Assembly: GCA_038049695.1 (NCBI GenBank)
Contig: CP142453.1
Coordinates: 16,682,001-16,746,000, forward strand
From: Cinnamomum chago
Taxonomy: Eukaryota; Streptophyta; Magnoliopsida; Laurales; Lauraceae
Reading direction: 5' to 3'
Length of the DNA: 64,000 nt
This document shows, one piece after another, positions 25,047 through 35,410 of the stretch. Within the stretch, counting starts at the first letter, position 1. Each line of letters opens with the position of its first letter. Both the position numbers and the translations under genes were made by a program. The notes below the pieces were generated by a model. It saw only the letters and a program-made list of their open reading frames with translations. It made no database searches and was not told where the DNA came from.

Positions 25047-28000
25047 AAAAGGTTTTTGAGGTGTGTCTATTTATAAAGCAAACCTACCTCTCTGTCTCTC
25101 TCTCTCCAGACACTTTAACATGCACAGATGTTCTAGTGGAGACGGCGGTGGGTCGGTTAAATGGATGATCCACCCGACCCACCTGTTAGGGTCAGGTTTG
25201 ATAGTAGATTTGTTCAGTTTAAAACGGATATGAGTGTTTAGATTTTCATTTGGGTAATTGGGTCTTGTTGGCGCCACGTCTTGGTTAGAATTCTGTAAAT
25301 ACCTCACTTTCTGGTGGTAGTGGATTTGTCAAATTTGACCGAAGTCGACCAGGCATGTGTGAGTCGGATCTGGTTGAGTTTACCTCCAACCTTAGCCAAC
25401 CCGACGACCCATTGCCATCTCTTGGTGCAGGTGGTTGGGGGACCTTTTGCATGGGTCCGCTGTGGACCATGGCTCATGGGGGTTCACGTGGTCAGCTCGT
25501 TTCCTTGTAGCGTGATTGTGAAGATTTTGATTCGTCCAGCGTCAGCATTTAGTTATTATCTCACATCATGTTTCTGTGGACTGCCCACAAAACCTTCCAA
25601 TTTAAACTTACAACGGCAGTTGCAATGGCTTTTCCTCCTCCTTTATGTCAACAGATAAATGCATGTTTTTGGGCAGCCACATTCGTGTGGCCCACCTAAT
25701 AATCGATCATTACCATATTAATTGGCAATCATCCTAAGTTGACTCTAATCTGACTGTATTAATAAATAATTATCCCCTCATTGGATAGACTAAATTGAGG
25801 CCCTAAGATCAAGGGTAGGATGATCTTTTCGATGTGATATTAGGCCAAGAAAAATTCACATCATAACCCACTCATTCTTCCTCCACTGTGATTGGTTATT
25901 TCGATGCATCTGAGTAGGCCCCACTCAGTTCGGGTTGTGATTTTGAAAAGCACCTTCTTTTTTTTTTGCTGCAAGCACTTTTGAGAGGAATTTCCTTTGT
26001 CCGGAATTCTTAGGGGTTGTTTCTGAAAATTAAATATAGGCGAACATTTTCTTACGAGCAGACTGCATATGGCTTCAATGCTGTCCAGATTGTGGTGCCT
26101 GCATAGAATGGTCTATAAATAGGACGGGGAGATGGAGAAGTGTCCATATGGATGAAGGGGAGCAAAGAAATCAGCCCCATCAGATTAGCCTAGCTCTTTA
26201 TTTAATATCCTTAAAGTCTAATTGCATCTTAATTGTAGATTCTCTTTTTGGAATTCAATCTAACCGTGAGTGAAGGTTAAATGAGAGTAAAATTAAGTCT
26301 GAAATCATGGATGATTAAATTACCAAAGGAGAGCTATATTGCACATGAAGTTGCACGTAAGAGAACATTCTCCCTCTTTCATGAGTCACGAGTAGGAGTT
26401 TAGAGTTCTTTTTTGTGTGTACAGGAGCCCACTCGTGTCTTGGAATTTCCATTCACAATATCCACAAGAGTGTGCCCCTCCTGAATTAAATGCGTAATTG
26501 GAAACCCCCTGCAAGAGTTTTATGGGTAAAAAATATTGCCTCAAGATCTATATTTCAAGTCCCTGTAATTAGAAGGTGTTCTTTTACGAGCAATGGAATG
26601 CGAGAAAAATGGATTTGTGCCTTAGCTAGTCACAAGCCTATTCATGAAATTCATGGGGGCGTCCCACCTTATGGAGAATAGGGTTCGGAGCTACTGCGTC
26701 CCAATGCTTGTAGGATATAGTTAACACTACCCTTGTAATTTTGGATGTTCATGGCCAAGTTGGGCTCAGCCAAAATATGTCGAAGCACAACCCATTGAGT
26801 ACCGCTCCTTTGTTGTTGTAAATGCCTTTTTTTTTTTTTTTTATAAGGAATTCAAACTCATGCACTCACACACACTACTGCATTTCCAAACTAGAGGAAA
26901 TGAAAAATGGTATGATAGGCAAAACGATTGCTTTAAGTGTTTTTTTTTTATAATAATGAATTTAGAGAATAATTATTTGAAAGGTAATAGTTAATCCTTT
27001 TACTTAAATTGATCAATCTAACAGTTTAAATTACTTCCATTGAAGTGCAAATAGGCAAATCAATATTCACGAAAGAATGTGTGATATTAATGGTTTATGG
27101 TCAAACTAACGTGGGCCTTAATTAAGGCCATTTGCATCAAAACTCCTCAACATAAGATCATTTTTTTTTCTGTTAAGATATTCATAAATCATTTTATTGA
27201 ACATTAAAATAAACTTAGATGATAGTCTTGTAATATTTTTAAAAATAATTATTAGAAAGTAATATTTAGTGCCTTAAAATAAAAAAAGGTGTTTATTAGA
27301 TTAGTTAATTATAAAAACAATCCATTATCACCAAATATAATTATTTATTAGGTAAATGACATTTGACATTATGGCCACGGTGGATGGTAGAACTTCTTCT
27401 TCTTCTTCTCCTTTTTTCCTTCTAGGAATGTTTAACGAGCATAATCTTTTGTTACATATATAACAAATCTATCAAACTTTTGTGATAGGCCATTAGGCCC
27501 TTCCCTCTTGGACTTTACTTTATCTGTAAGGGATAACTGGGATTTGGGCTAAAAGGAAAAAAGATTTTTTTTCATGAAAAAGGGCCCTGTATTTTTACAC
27601 AATCTAAAGAAGGTCCCTATTTTTTGTGCCTTTACTAAACTGGCCCTGATTAATAAGAAAATTATACAAAAAGTAGGAAAACTACAAAAGTTTTATTTTT
27701 GACCAATTTACCACTTACATAAACTTAAATGAATCAAATAATGATTTTACTGAAATGCTTTTTGGGCTTTAGGGGACTGTGTTTGATCAAATATTCAACC
27801 CATTCACAAGCACTGAGACCCTTGACTGGAATTAAACCAATTTCATACTATTTTGGACATTATTTACCCTTAAATCTTATTGCAATAAGCTTATATGTAC
27901 AATGCATAGCGATTCACTAGGATCATTTGATCAGCTTGATATCACAATTTTGATCTTATATGTCTAATCTTAAAGGGGATTTTACCAGATCTAATTAGAA

Positions 28001-28430
28001 TCCTATCATAATCCTAAATATCCTAATATTAGGGGTGTACTCATAGGTCATGTTGGGCCAGGCCAAAACTTGACCATGTTAGCTCATATAGTGATGGAGC
28101 CTAATATTCAGGCTTGGATGCAACACACAAGTCAGAGAATAAAGCCTAAGCCAAGTACAATTGCAAATAAATGTACCTTCTTGTGTTAAATATGTTGTTG
28201 GCTCAGGTTGGGTCTCCAAGCCCCACTCTTTGATGCAAGTTGTTGAGGGCCTGTTGGTGGTTGTTGGGAGGGCCCAATTTAGGCTCTTGGATAGAATTTA
28301 TAGATTGTGCACTGTTTTGCAGGTGATATGATTTGAATCCGTGTCTTATTTTATTTAGAAATAAAATTAGTTTTAATAGTTAATATAAGCACCTTCTCTG
28401 CTTGCACATCAACTGAAGTTGGGTCAAACT
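25047..28430. other. Intergenic spacer, no gene recognised
   Basis: There is a CT-rich patch near 25090 and several homopolymer runs. The 114-residue frame at 25314-25658 has no recognisable domain. A phrase at 28030 (AGGGGTGTACTC) looks like a hAT terminus but has no partner. No gene is seen. Confidence 0.5.
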
Positions 28431-28667
28431 TAAGGGCACATTTGTGTCTCAAGAGGATTTCGTAATAGAAATGAAAAACTGATTTGATTTTCCAAGTCTA
28501 GTCTTCCATCATTTATTGGGATAGTTTTTCAATGCGTAAAAGAAAAATTAAATTCATTTCCTTTCGATCGAGATTATTTTAATTTCTTATGGAAAGCTAG
28601 GAATGTAAGACTTTTCTCTCGTACTCTACCGGGTGCGCAACCCTCTAATTGCACAAACATGCCTTAA
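28431..28667. mobile_element. Tourist-like MITE (probable)
   Basis: The ends TAAGGGCACATTTGTG and GCACAAACATGCCTTA are imperfect inverted copies about 235 bases apart. The interior is AT-rich and non-coding. End sequence and size fit PIF/Harbinger-derived MITEs, which duplicate a three-base TWA site. The site here reads TAA on one side and TTA on the other, so the duplication is not exact. Confidence 0.5.
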
Positions 28668-30594
28668 AAAATAGCAAAAGTAATTTGAAGCAAGAAAAGA
28701 GCTTCCTAAATACAAGTTTCCTCAAAGTGACAACCCAACGCTTATTAGGCCCTTTATACGAGGCTTATTATCAGGTTTGTTAGACAAGTAAAACAGAAGA
28801 GAATTTTATTAAAGAAAGGATGAACATTCTTCATTGTAGGCTCATTAACAATGGAGGCAAAATTCTCATATACAGGACTCCAGAATGGTGTGGGTTTTTC
28901 CGCCGTCCACAAAAAGAGACCCCCACATTAAGCTCTAAATGGAATTCCTAGCCATAAGCTGGTGGGAGTCCCACTCCCACAGGTGAAAATCACCCAAGGA
29001 TGTAGCACATATCTTCATTATAAAGTTTTCTTTTCTTTCACAAAAAAGCTACTTAGAAACAATTGTCATCTTGTTTAAAAGTGACAACCGATTATGGCAG
29101 AATTAACATCCGTGGTGGGTCTCACCTTTTGGATTTGGTCACACATGGCAAAGCAAGTGACATCACCACCAACTGAAAAAGCATGATTCATTCTGCACTA
29201 ATGCTCTAGCACATGCACATACTCATCTATTAGCTACAAACATCTGAGTTAGGTAGGCCTAGCTAGCTTTGCTATCATCATCCTCACCTCTTACTCCTTT
29301 CAGCAGATCATGTGGATGGAAAATGTTTGCTAGTTTTTGTTCAAGCTGCTCTCTTTCTCCAATCACTTGTCCCTGAGCTGAATGTGGTCTATTTGAGCGC
29401 CCCTTATTTGTTTTCTTGTGTAAGGTACCACTTCCTGTAAGGAATGGATGCTCCATAAATGGCCGATCCAAATCCAACCAATAAAAGAAGAATTCTGATA
29501 ACCAAATAAATGGAGCACTTGTTATATGCACTTGTCTATGTTGCAAGTGCAACCACGTGCATGTAACCATGTCCGATCATGTTATAAGCCACAAGGTACC
29601 ACTAGTTTGATGTTCGAAATTAAACAGTGGGCATCTCGATCAATGAATGGAAATGGAGCCTTGTGTCCTACCAAGAAAATAATAAAGGGCAGGTGTTATA
29701 GATGGAGGGGATTTTTCTCCTGCTGCACATGTCCACGTTGTCACGATGGGTACCCTAAAATTTAGGGGGCTGGTTTTCGGGTTTGTTTGGATAAGGTGAA
29801 AAGAGGAGACAATGAAGGTGGAGAAAATTTTTATGCCTCTCTATCAATTGTTCAAATGTGGATCTTATATTGTGTTAGGACCCTTAGATACACATTGTTG
29901 TACCAATTCTCTAATAGCTCGAGCTTTTGGCATTCCTAGTTATTACCATGGTATTGGAGCTGGTGATAGTGTGTTCGATCACTGGAATGTGTTTTTATTC
30001 ATTTATGGTTGTTTGGCGTATTACCATCCATGTGAAGAGTCATGTGAAGAGTCTTATACATAAGGGGGGCTGTAAGGACCCTTTGATATAGATTGTTATG
30101 TCATTTTTTACTACCTCAAACCTTTTGTGTTTCTGATTATAAACATGTTGTATTGCACGAAAAATCAATATGTGTTGATGATTTTGGCCTAGTGTTTATT
30201 GCTACTTGCGTAGTACGAATGTGATTTCATATTCAGCTAAACTGGACTACTATGCTGCTAGGTAATGAATGTGCACATGAGACAAGAAAGCATCATGGTG
30301 TTGTAACATAAATTCAAGACTCCTTATTAGGGACAGTGTTTTGCATAGTCGGCAAGCATGTGCATGGTCCAAGTTGCTCACTTTGTTAGCCCTACCTTAG
30401 AAGCTTTAGACCTCAATGACCATCATAATTAAGAATCCTAACAATTTGTTTGGCAGATATTATAAATGGGCGATTAAGAAAAACTCTGTTGAACATTTTT
30501 TTAATCAATATGAAAATTCCCAAAAAGGTCAACAAGGTATCCCATATGACCATGAACACGGTGAAACACAAAACTTGAATAACTCTGATTGGGC

Positions 30595-30598
<4 letters not shown>
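28668..30598. other. Intergenic spacer with one exon-like segment
   Basis: This is non-coding apart from the exon-like segment at 29259-29434, listed separately. A plus-strand frame at 29812-30063 (83 residues) resembles nothing I know. Confidence 0.45.
29259..29434 (-). pseudogene. Isolated exon-like fragment, unknown gene
   Basis: A good acceptor (CCATTCCTTACAG) on the minus strand is followed by 58 codons (57 residues and a stop). The peptide is charged and hydrophilic: SGTLHKKTNKGRSNRPHS, then GEREQLEQKLANIFHPHD and VRGEDDDSKAS. The composition looks like the C-terminal exon of a real protein rather than random spacer. I do not recognise the family, and no matching upstream exon is visible nearby. 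It could be a captured or left-behind exon, or chance. Confidence 0.3.

Positions 30599-30630
<32 letters not shown>
30599..30630. repeat. TA dinucleotide microsatellite
   Basis: About fourteen to fifteen TA units lead directly into the first of two adjacent MITEs. TA runs continue between the two MITEs (30772-30787) and after the second (30936-30951). Confidence 0.9.
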
Positions 30631-30631
<1 letters not shown>

Positions 30632-30632
<1 letters not shown>

Positions 30633-30770
30633 GGGCTGCTCCACTACACTACAACCCTCCTTAATATCAGCTGCAGGCATGTGAGGGGAGCAATGTAGGG
30701 CATGTGAAGGCATGGTTTCACATGCCTTCGGCTGATATTAAGGAGGGCTGCAGTGTAGGGGAGCAACCCT
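30632..30770. mobile_element. MITE with ~40-bp inverted ends, inserted in a TA repeat
   Basis: This 139-base element begins AGGGCTGCTCCACTACACT and ends AGTGTAGGGGAGCAACCCT, near-perfect inverted copies. The arms continue to AATATCAGC, giving about 40 bases each. A second short hairpin (GGCATGTGAAGGCATGG...) fills the middle. It lies in a TA microsatellite, as described for Micron-type MITEs of grasses. Confidence 0.75.
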
Positions 30771-30787
30771 CATATATATATATATAT

Positions 30788-30935
30788 GAGAGAGATGCTC
30801 CTAAAAGAGATATCTCTCACCTTAGTTAAGAGATTGAGTGGATGCTCTCACATCTATCTAATACCAACAACTTAAATGTGAGGGGGTCCAACGTCCCTAT
30901 CTCTCATGAGAGATATCTCTCATAGGATCATTTCC
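30788..30935. mobile_element. Second MITE in the same TA repeat
   Basis: The left end has ATGCTCCTAAAAGAGATATC and the right end, read in reverse, has ATGATCCTATGAGAGATATC, so the ends are inverted copies. It is about 148 bases long and flanked by TATATA on both sides. It belongs to a different sequence family from the MITE 17 bases to its left. Confidence 0.65.
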
Positions 30936-31973
30936 TATATATATATATATATTAAAAAATAAACACTTATTCTAAAGCCATTATAAAGTCTGCACTACCA
31001 CTTTCATTATCTCAAGTTCTCTAGTATAGCTTCATAGTGCAAGGCAATTTTGTCCATTACGTTTTCAACCACTAGTGAAAGAGGGACTTATAGAAAAAAA
31101 GAAAGAAAAAAAAGAGTAACGTTAGGCGCTTTTGAGATTATTATTATGATTATTTTGATAATGAAGGGTGTTACACTCCTTTGGGCTAGAGGGATACGGG
31201 TAAGTCTCTTGCGGCCCCAATAGTAGTACAGTCTCATACCCTCAACCTTCGTAAGCAAACTGGAGTTAAGGTTGTTAGATAATACTGGGACCTTTTCCTA
31301 ATAAAATAGGCTCCTTCAAAATGGCGTTTCCTTTTGCAACATCGAAAATTAATGAAATGAGAGTGAAAATTCACAAGCCTATTACTCCAAACATATTCCT
31401 CATCCATCCTAGGGCCCTCATGTAGTGATCCTAAAAAGATCCTAACCCTCTAAACAGAGACTGTGTGGTCCACCAATGGTTTTTTTTTCAAGTTCAGTCC
31501 CTGCTAAGGGTTGATCGCTAACGAGGGAAATCCACCACCACAGCCGTAATTTGTGGGACTCTGGTAGTTTCGAAACCCCCGACCACCACTTAATATTTAA
31601 GAATGGACACCACTTCTTTACACCCAAAGCATCTACCACCCGAAAGCTATGACACCACCAAGTCGTAACCTGGAACCTCTACCAAGATTCGAAGTGGACA
31701 CTTCCAGGTTGCAACGAGGAGCCCCTACCATGAAACATATAAACATATAAGTGATGGTTAAAAGATATCTGAGTACCCAAGTAATTATGCATTTCGAGTG
31801 TGACACTTAAAAGATACATGGGTCTTCCATCTAGGCATAAAGAAGCATCATCACAAGAATGAAATACAAATTAAGAATCTTAGAAACAGTTGAAGAGAAA
31901 CGAAAAAGAAAAAAAAAAGAAATATTGTATTAGATGATAATTATCCTATACAGAGACAACTTCCTATTTCTCC
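30936..31973. other. Spacer downstream of the first SAUR gene
   Basis: No gene is supported. Segments near 31200-31290 and 31560-31700 have the wording of eroded dispersed repeats but show no ends. The 3' untranslated region of the SAUR gene reading leftward from 31974 should lie at the right edge. Confidence 0.45.
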
Positions 31974-32285
31974 TCAACAACTATCAATACACTGGTTGTT
32001 CAACTTAGAAGTGAGACGTATGAATGCATCCTCCTCACATGGGATTGTAAGACCACCCAGTTGATGATCAAAACCGAACTCCTCTTCTACCCTTCCAAGC
32101 AAGTCTTGGAAAGATGGGTGTTTCAAGTAGGATATGGGGATAACAAAACGCCTCTGACTATCCCCAACATAAACAGCAAAGTGGCCTTTTGGGATGTCTG
32201 CAACAGGACCCGTTTGGTTTCTAGCAGGCAAAGACCTTCTAACCATCTCCTTAACATGAATCATTCCAGGCAAACGAATACCCAT
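31974..32285 (-). CDS. SAUR family protein 1 (auxin-induced 15A-like)
   Basis: This intronless SAUR gene encodes 103 residues. SAUR proteins of this clade are known to inhibit type 2C.D phosphatases at the plasma membrane, which activates proton pumps and drives acid growth in auxin-responsive tissue. The start MGIRLPGM matches its paralogues. The core runs [52 protein letters not shown] and ends with a short unique tail (NNQCIDSC). It is the most diverged member of the cluster: a two-residue longer linker before the core, a GRV rather than SRA turn, and the Cys-ending tail. It is complete. Confidence 0.92.
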   Translation of the reverse strand: MGIRLPGMIHVKEMVRRSLPARNQTGPVADIPKGHFAVYVGDSQRRFVIPISYLKHPSFQDLLGRVEEEFGFDHQLGGLTIPCEEDAFIRLTSKLNNQCIDSC

Positions 32286-32460
32286 GCAATAAGAAGTCTC
32301 AGGAGCTTGGTTTCAAACTTTTGGAGAAAAGAAGGACTAGAGGAAGTAGAATCTATGAATGAAAGACCGGATGCTTGGTAAGGTTATAGATATTTATATA
32401 TATCCATACAGAGAGTGGATGAGAGGGACTACTGTAATAAAATCATACCATACGTATTTT
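32286..32460 (-). promoter_or_regulatory. Promoter of SAUR 1
   Basis: A TATA-rich stretch (TATATATAAATA on the minus strand) lies at about 32391-32403, some 110 bases before the ATG. The conserved block seen upstream of the other SAUR genes is not clearly recognisable here. Confidence 0.5.
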
Positions 32461-32969
32461 CTGTGGGTGTGGGTGCAAGAAATGTGAATGGGATCGATTA
32501 GAGGTAATAAAGCTTGAATGAGGTGTGTGTGGGTTGACAAAAGCTGCATGTGGGTTTCACGTGGCCTGGAAAGGCAGCCCCCACAGGAGACCCTTTATCT
32601 GCTGCAATCTTTTCGATGCTCTATGCCTTTTAGTCTAGTCTTCTGTGTACGTGCTGGCACCTGCAAGTCCTCTGCGGTACCAAGTGGATTGAATGTGGAG
32701 TGACTTTATCAGCCTTTTTAGTCTCTTTCGTTGGCCCCATCGTTTCCTTATCTATTTATTTCTGTGAGCATTATCTGGTTAGCTTCTCGACCTAATCACA
32801 GGGATGATAGTCTCAGGATGTGATGGATCCTCTTAGCGGATTGATTTGAAGCCATAATTGAGTTCCGCCTTGAATTCAATCAATTCAAAACAGCTCTACA
32901 ATAATGCCAAAATTTAACAGCTCAAAACACCTTTCTTGGGTTAGGAAAGGTTGGATATATGATATATAT
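32461..32969. other. Upstream spacer of SAUR 1
   Basis: No gene is seen. The first part may hold distal promoter sequence of SAUR 1. The right edge is the TATAT target site of the solo LTR. Confidence 0.45.
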
Positions 32970-33628
32970 TGTAAGAGCTTAAAAATTACGGATTTAGTTA
33001 GAAGAGGATCGAGCTCTAGATTTGGTGATCTTTGAATGATTATGGGAAATGATCGGGCCTCCGGTCATCTGAAAGGAAAAACAAAAGTCAGAGCCACTGG
33101 TTGTAGACAGCCGAAGGCACTCCGATGCTTGAGTTAGTTTTTTAACTGAGGGAAAAATGAGGAAGAAGAAGTATGGGGGGAGGCTTGTTGCGTACCTCAT
33201 GTAGTTTTTCTCCATACATTATATAGGCGTGAGAGTCATCATCGGACTGGACCCCTCAGGGAGAGATGAAAGTCCCATCAGCGTGTACATTTCTCTCCTG
33301 AGTGGGGGTAGGTAAAAAGGGAACGTCCCATCGGATCATCCCTCTATACCTATGGACGTGACCCTGAGATAAGGCGTGCCACTTATCTAGGTTTGACGCC
33401 TATTCTATTTGTCAGTTCGCCGTCCACCGTCATGGTAGCGCATTTATGGTTGAATGACAGGAGGCCGAGACTAGGCTAAGATCAGGCCGCAGACATGGCC
33501 ACCGAGATGGGCTCCGTGCTTCCCCGAGATGGTGCTTTTGCTGAGCCGGGCAACACCAAGACTAAGGATAGTCCCGAAATCGGGGAGTGGCCCCACGTAA
33601 ATCCGTAATTACGAAATGCCCCCACACA
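32970..33628 (-). mobile_element. Solo LTR related to the Tat element LTR
   Basis: This 659-base segment begins TGTAAGAGC and ends CCCCCACACA. It is flanked by a 5-base duplication, TATAT, at 32965-32969 and 33629-33633. It shares both termini and internal blocks with the LTR at 24187-25046, so it belongs to the same or a sister family. No coding part is attached. Its last 178 bases recur at 34951-35128. Confidence 0.75.
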
Positions 33629-33910
33629 TATATTATGATAATTATAACAATTTTTTTTCTTAAATTAAAATTGGTTTATGTTTGATTTATGATGCAATTA
33701 AAGTTAAATTATTTTGAACTTATGATTTGATTAAATTATCTTAAGATTCGAAGAATCTTTTAATTTAAATTCATAATATTTATTGTAATTTAATGAATAT
33801 TATCATCATCATCAAAGCTTGTCTCAATTATGTTGAAGTCAATTACATGTATTCCATTTCTGTCTATCATGTGACAAATTTAGATAGATTATACTTCTTT
33901 ATTTCTAACG
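33451..33910 (+). repeat. 460-bp direct repeat, copy 1
   Basis: This block starts TGAATGACAGG and ends TTTCTAACG. By eye it is identical to 34951-35410, exactly 1500 bases further on. It includes the last 178 bases of the solo LTR plus 282 bases of its right flank. Confidence 0.93.
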
Positions 33911-34950
33911 GCCTACCAACAATAACACAGCACAGCACACCCACAGAAATGCAAGAGCACAAAGGGACAATGCACAACTATTGATTAATTAGGCACCAGC
34001 CTGTTTCTCTTATTAATCAAAACTGGGAATTACACTCTTACAATTGTTTACAAGTACAATTACAAGCCAATCTCGGAATTACTCTCTGCCTCCCAAGTTT
34101 CCAACCTTGTAGCCATTTATATGGAAGCCTGACCATTCACTGCCTGCCACCAAGGATAACTGTTGCAACCATGGACCAATTAGAGAGTGCCAGCACCATT
34201 CCAGACCAACTGCATTAGAACAGTTATTCTCTGCACAGTTAGAAGCCACCTGCCTTCTAACTATTGGTCCAACTCATCTGCTAGTCAGCCACTGCAACTG
34301 CACAACTGCTGTGCATGTGGCTGCCACACAAGACAACAACCACCCTGCTAACTGCACAACTGCTGCACACATGGCTGCCACACAAGACAGCAACCACCCT
34401 GCTAACTGCACAACTGCTGCACACATGGCTGCCACACAAGACAGCAACCACCATGCTAACTGCACATCTGCTGTACGCGTGGCTGCCATGTCAACAAGCC
34501 ATCCTCACAAGCACCAAACCTTAGCACCAGCCCAAGGGATGCAGCCAAGCCATCACCGTTCGGACCACATGGGCCCAAGCACAAGGATGTGGTCCCCACG
34601 CACCAATTTTCCATCCGAGTCCCACCAACGTCCCACCAAGGCCATTGGTTTACTGCACCGCAGCACCTGCACGTTGCCGCTCGCAGCAACTGTAGCACCT
34701 GCACGTCTGTCTCTCGCAACAGCGTGTTATAACAACGGCGCACACCACGTGCAGCGCTTTACTGCACACACCACATGCAGCACCGCACCACGCGCGCGTC
34801 TGTCATCGCACGTCACCGCACCAGCGCCTGAGAGACACAGTTCATCCGCACCAAGGGACAAATGTACAGCAACTACCTTCCGAAACACAGTCCATATCCA
34901 CCAATGGACTGTTGGTGCATCGGTTGGGTCTAGCACCAACCCACCGACCG
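33911..34950. other. 1040-bp unrelated segment between the direct repeats
   Basis: The segment is richer in GC than its flanks. On the minus strand it reads like part of an LTR: a TATA box (CCATATAAATGG) near 34110-34125, then a leader-like stretch toward 33911 with an AATAAGAG signal. The right part holds a 54-base tandem repeat and is CAC/TGC-rich. A 222-residue plus-strand frame (34311-34979) is repeat-derived and His/Ala/Thr-rich. I do not consider it a gene. Confidence 0.45.
34298..34489 (+). repeat. 54-bp tandem repeat, about 3.5 units
   Basis: Units begin at 34298, 34352 and 34406, with a partial unit from 34460. Each starts CTGCACAACTGCTG and contains GGCTGCCACACAAGACA. The period is a multiple of three, so several frames stay open across it. 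Confidence 0.9.
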
Positions 34951-35410
34951 TGAATGACAGGAGGCCGAGACTAGGCTAAGATCAGGCCGCAGACATGGCC
35001 ACCGAGATGGGCTCCGTGCTTCCCCGAGATGGTGCTTTTGCTGAGCCGGGCAACACCAAGACTAAGGATAGTCCCGAAATCGGGGAGTGGCCCCACGTAA
35101 ATCCGTAATTACGAAATGCCCCCACACATATATTATGATAATTATAACAATTTTTTTTCTTAAATTAAAATTGGTTTATGTTTGATTTATGATGCAATTA
35201 AAGTTAAATTATTTTGAACTTATGATTTGATTAAATTATCTTAAGATTCGAAGAATCTTTTAATTTAAATTCATAATATTTATTGTAATTTAATGAATAT
35301 TATCATCATCATCAAAGCTTGTCTCAATTATGTTGAAGTCAATTACATGTATTCCATTTCTGTCTATCATGTGACAAATTTAGATAGATTATACTTCTTT
35401 ATTTCTAACG
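34951..35410 (+). repeat. 460-bp direct repeat, copy 2
   Basis: By eye this is identical to 33451-33910. The sequence to the right (TACCACTTCTTTC) differs from the right flank of copy 1 (GCCTACCAAC), and the left flank differs too, so the repeat has sharp ends. Confidence 0.93.

Noticed and set aside
25314-25658. 114-residue plus-strand frame
   Set aside because: No recognisable domain or splice context. It overlaps an equally long frame on the other strand.
34311-34979. 222-residue plus-strand open frame
   Set aside because: It is driven by a 54-bp tandem repeat and a His/Ala/Thr-rich stretch. Other frames are open across the same repeat, no domain is seen, and it runs into the 460-bp repeat.
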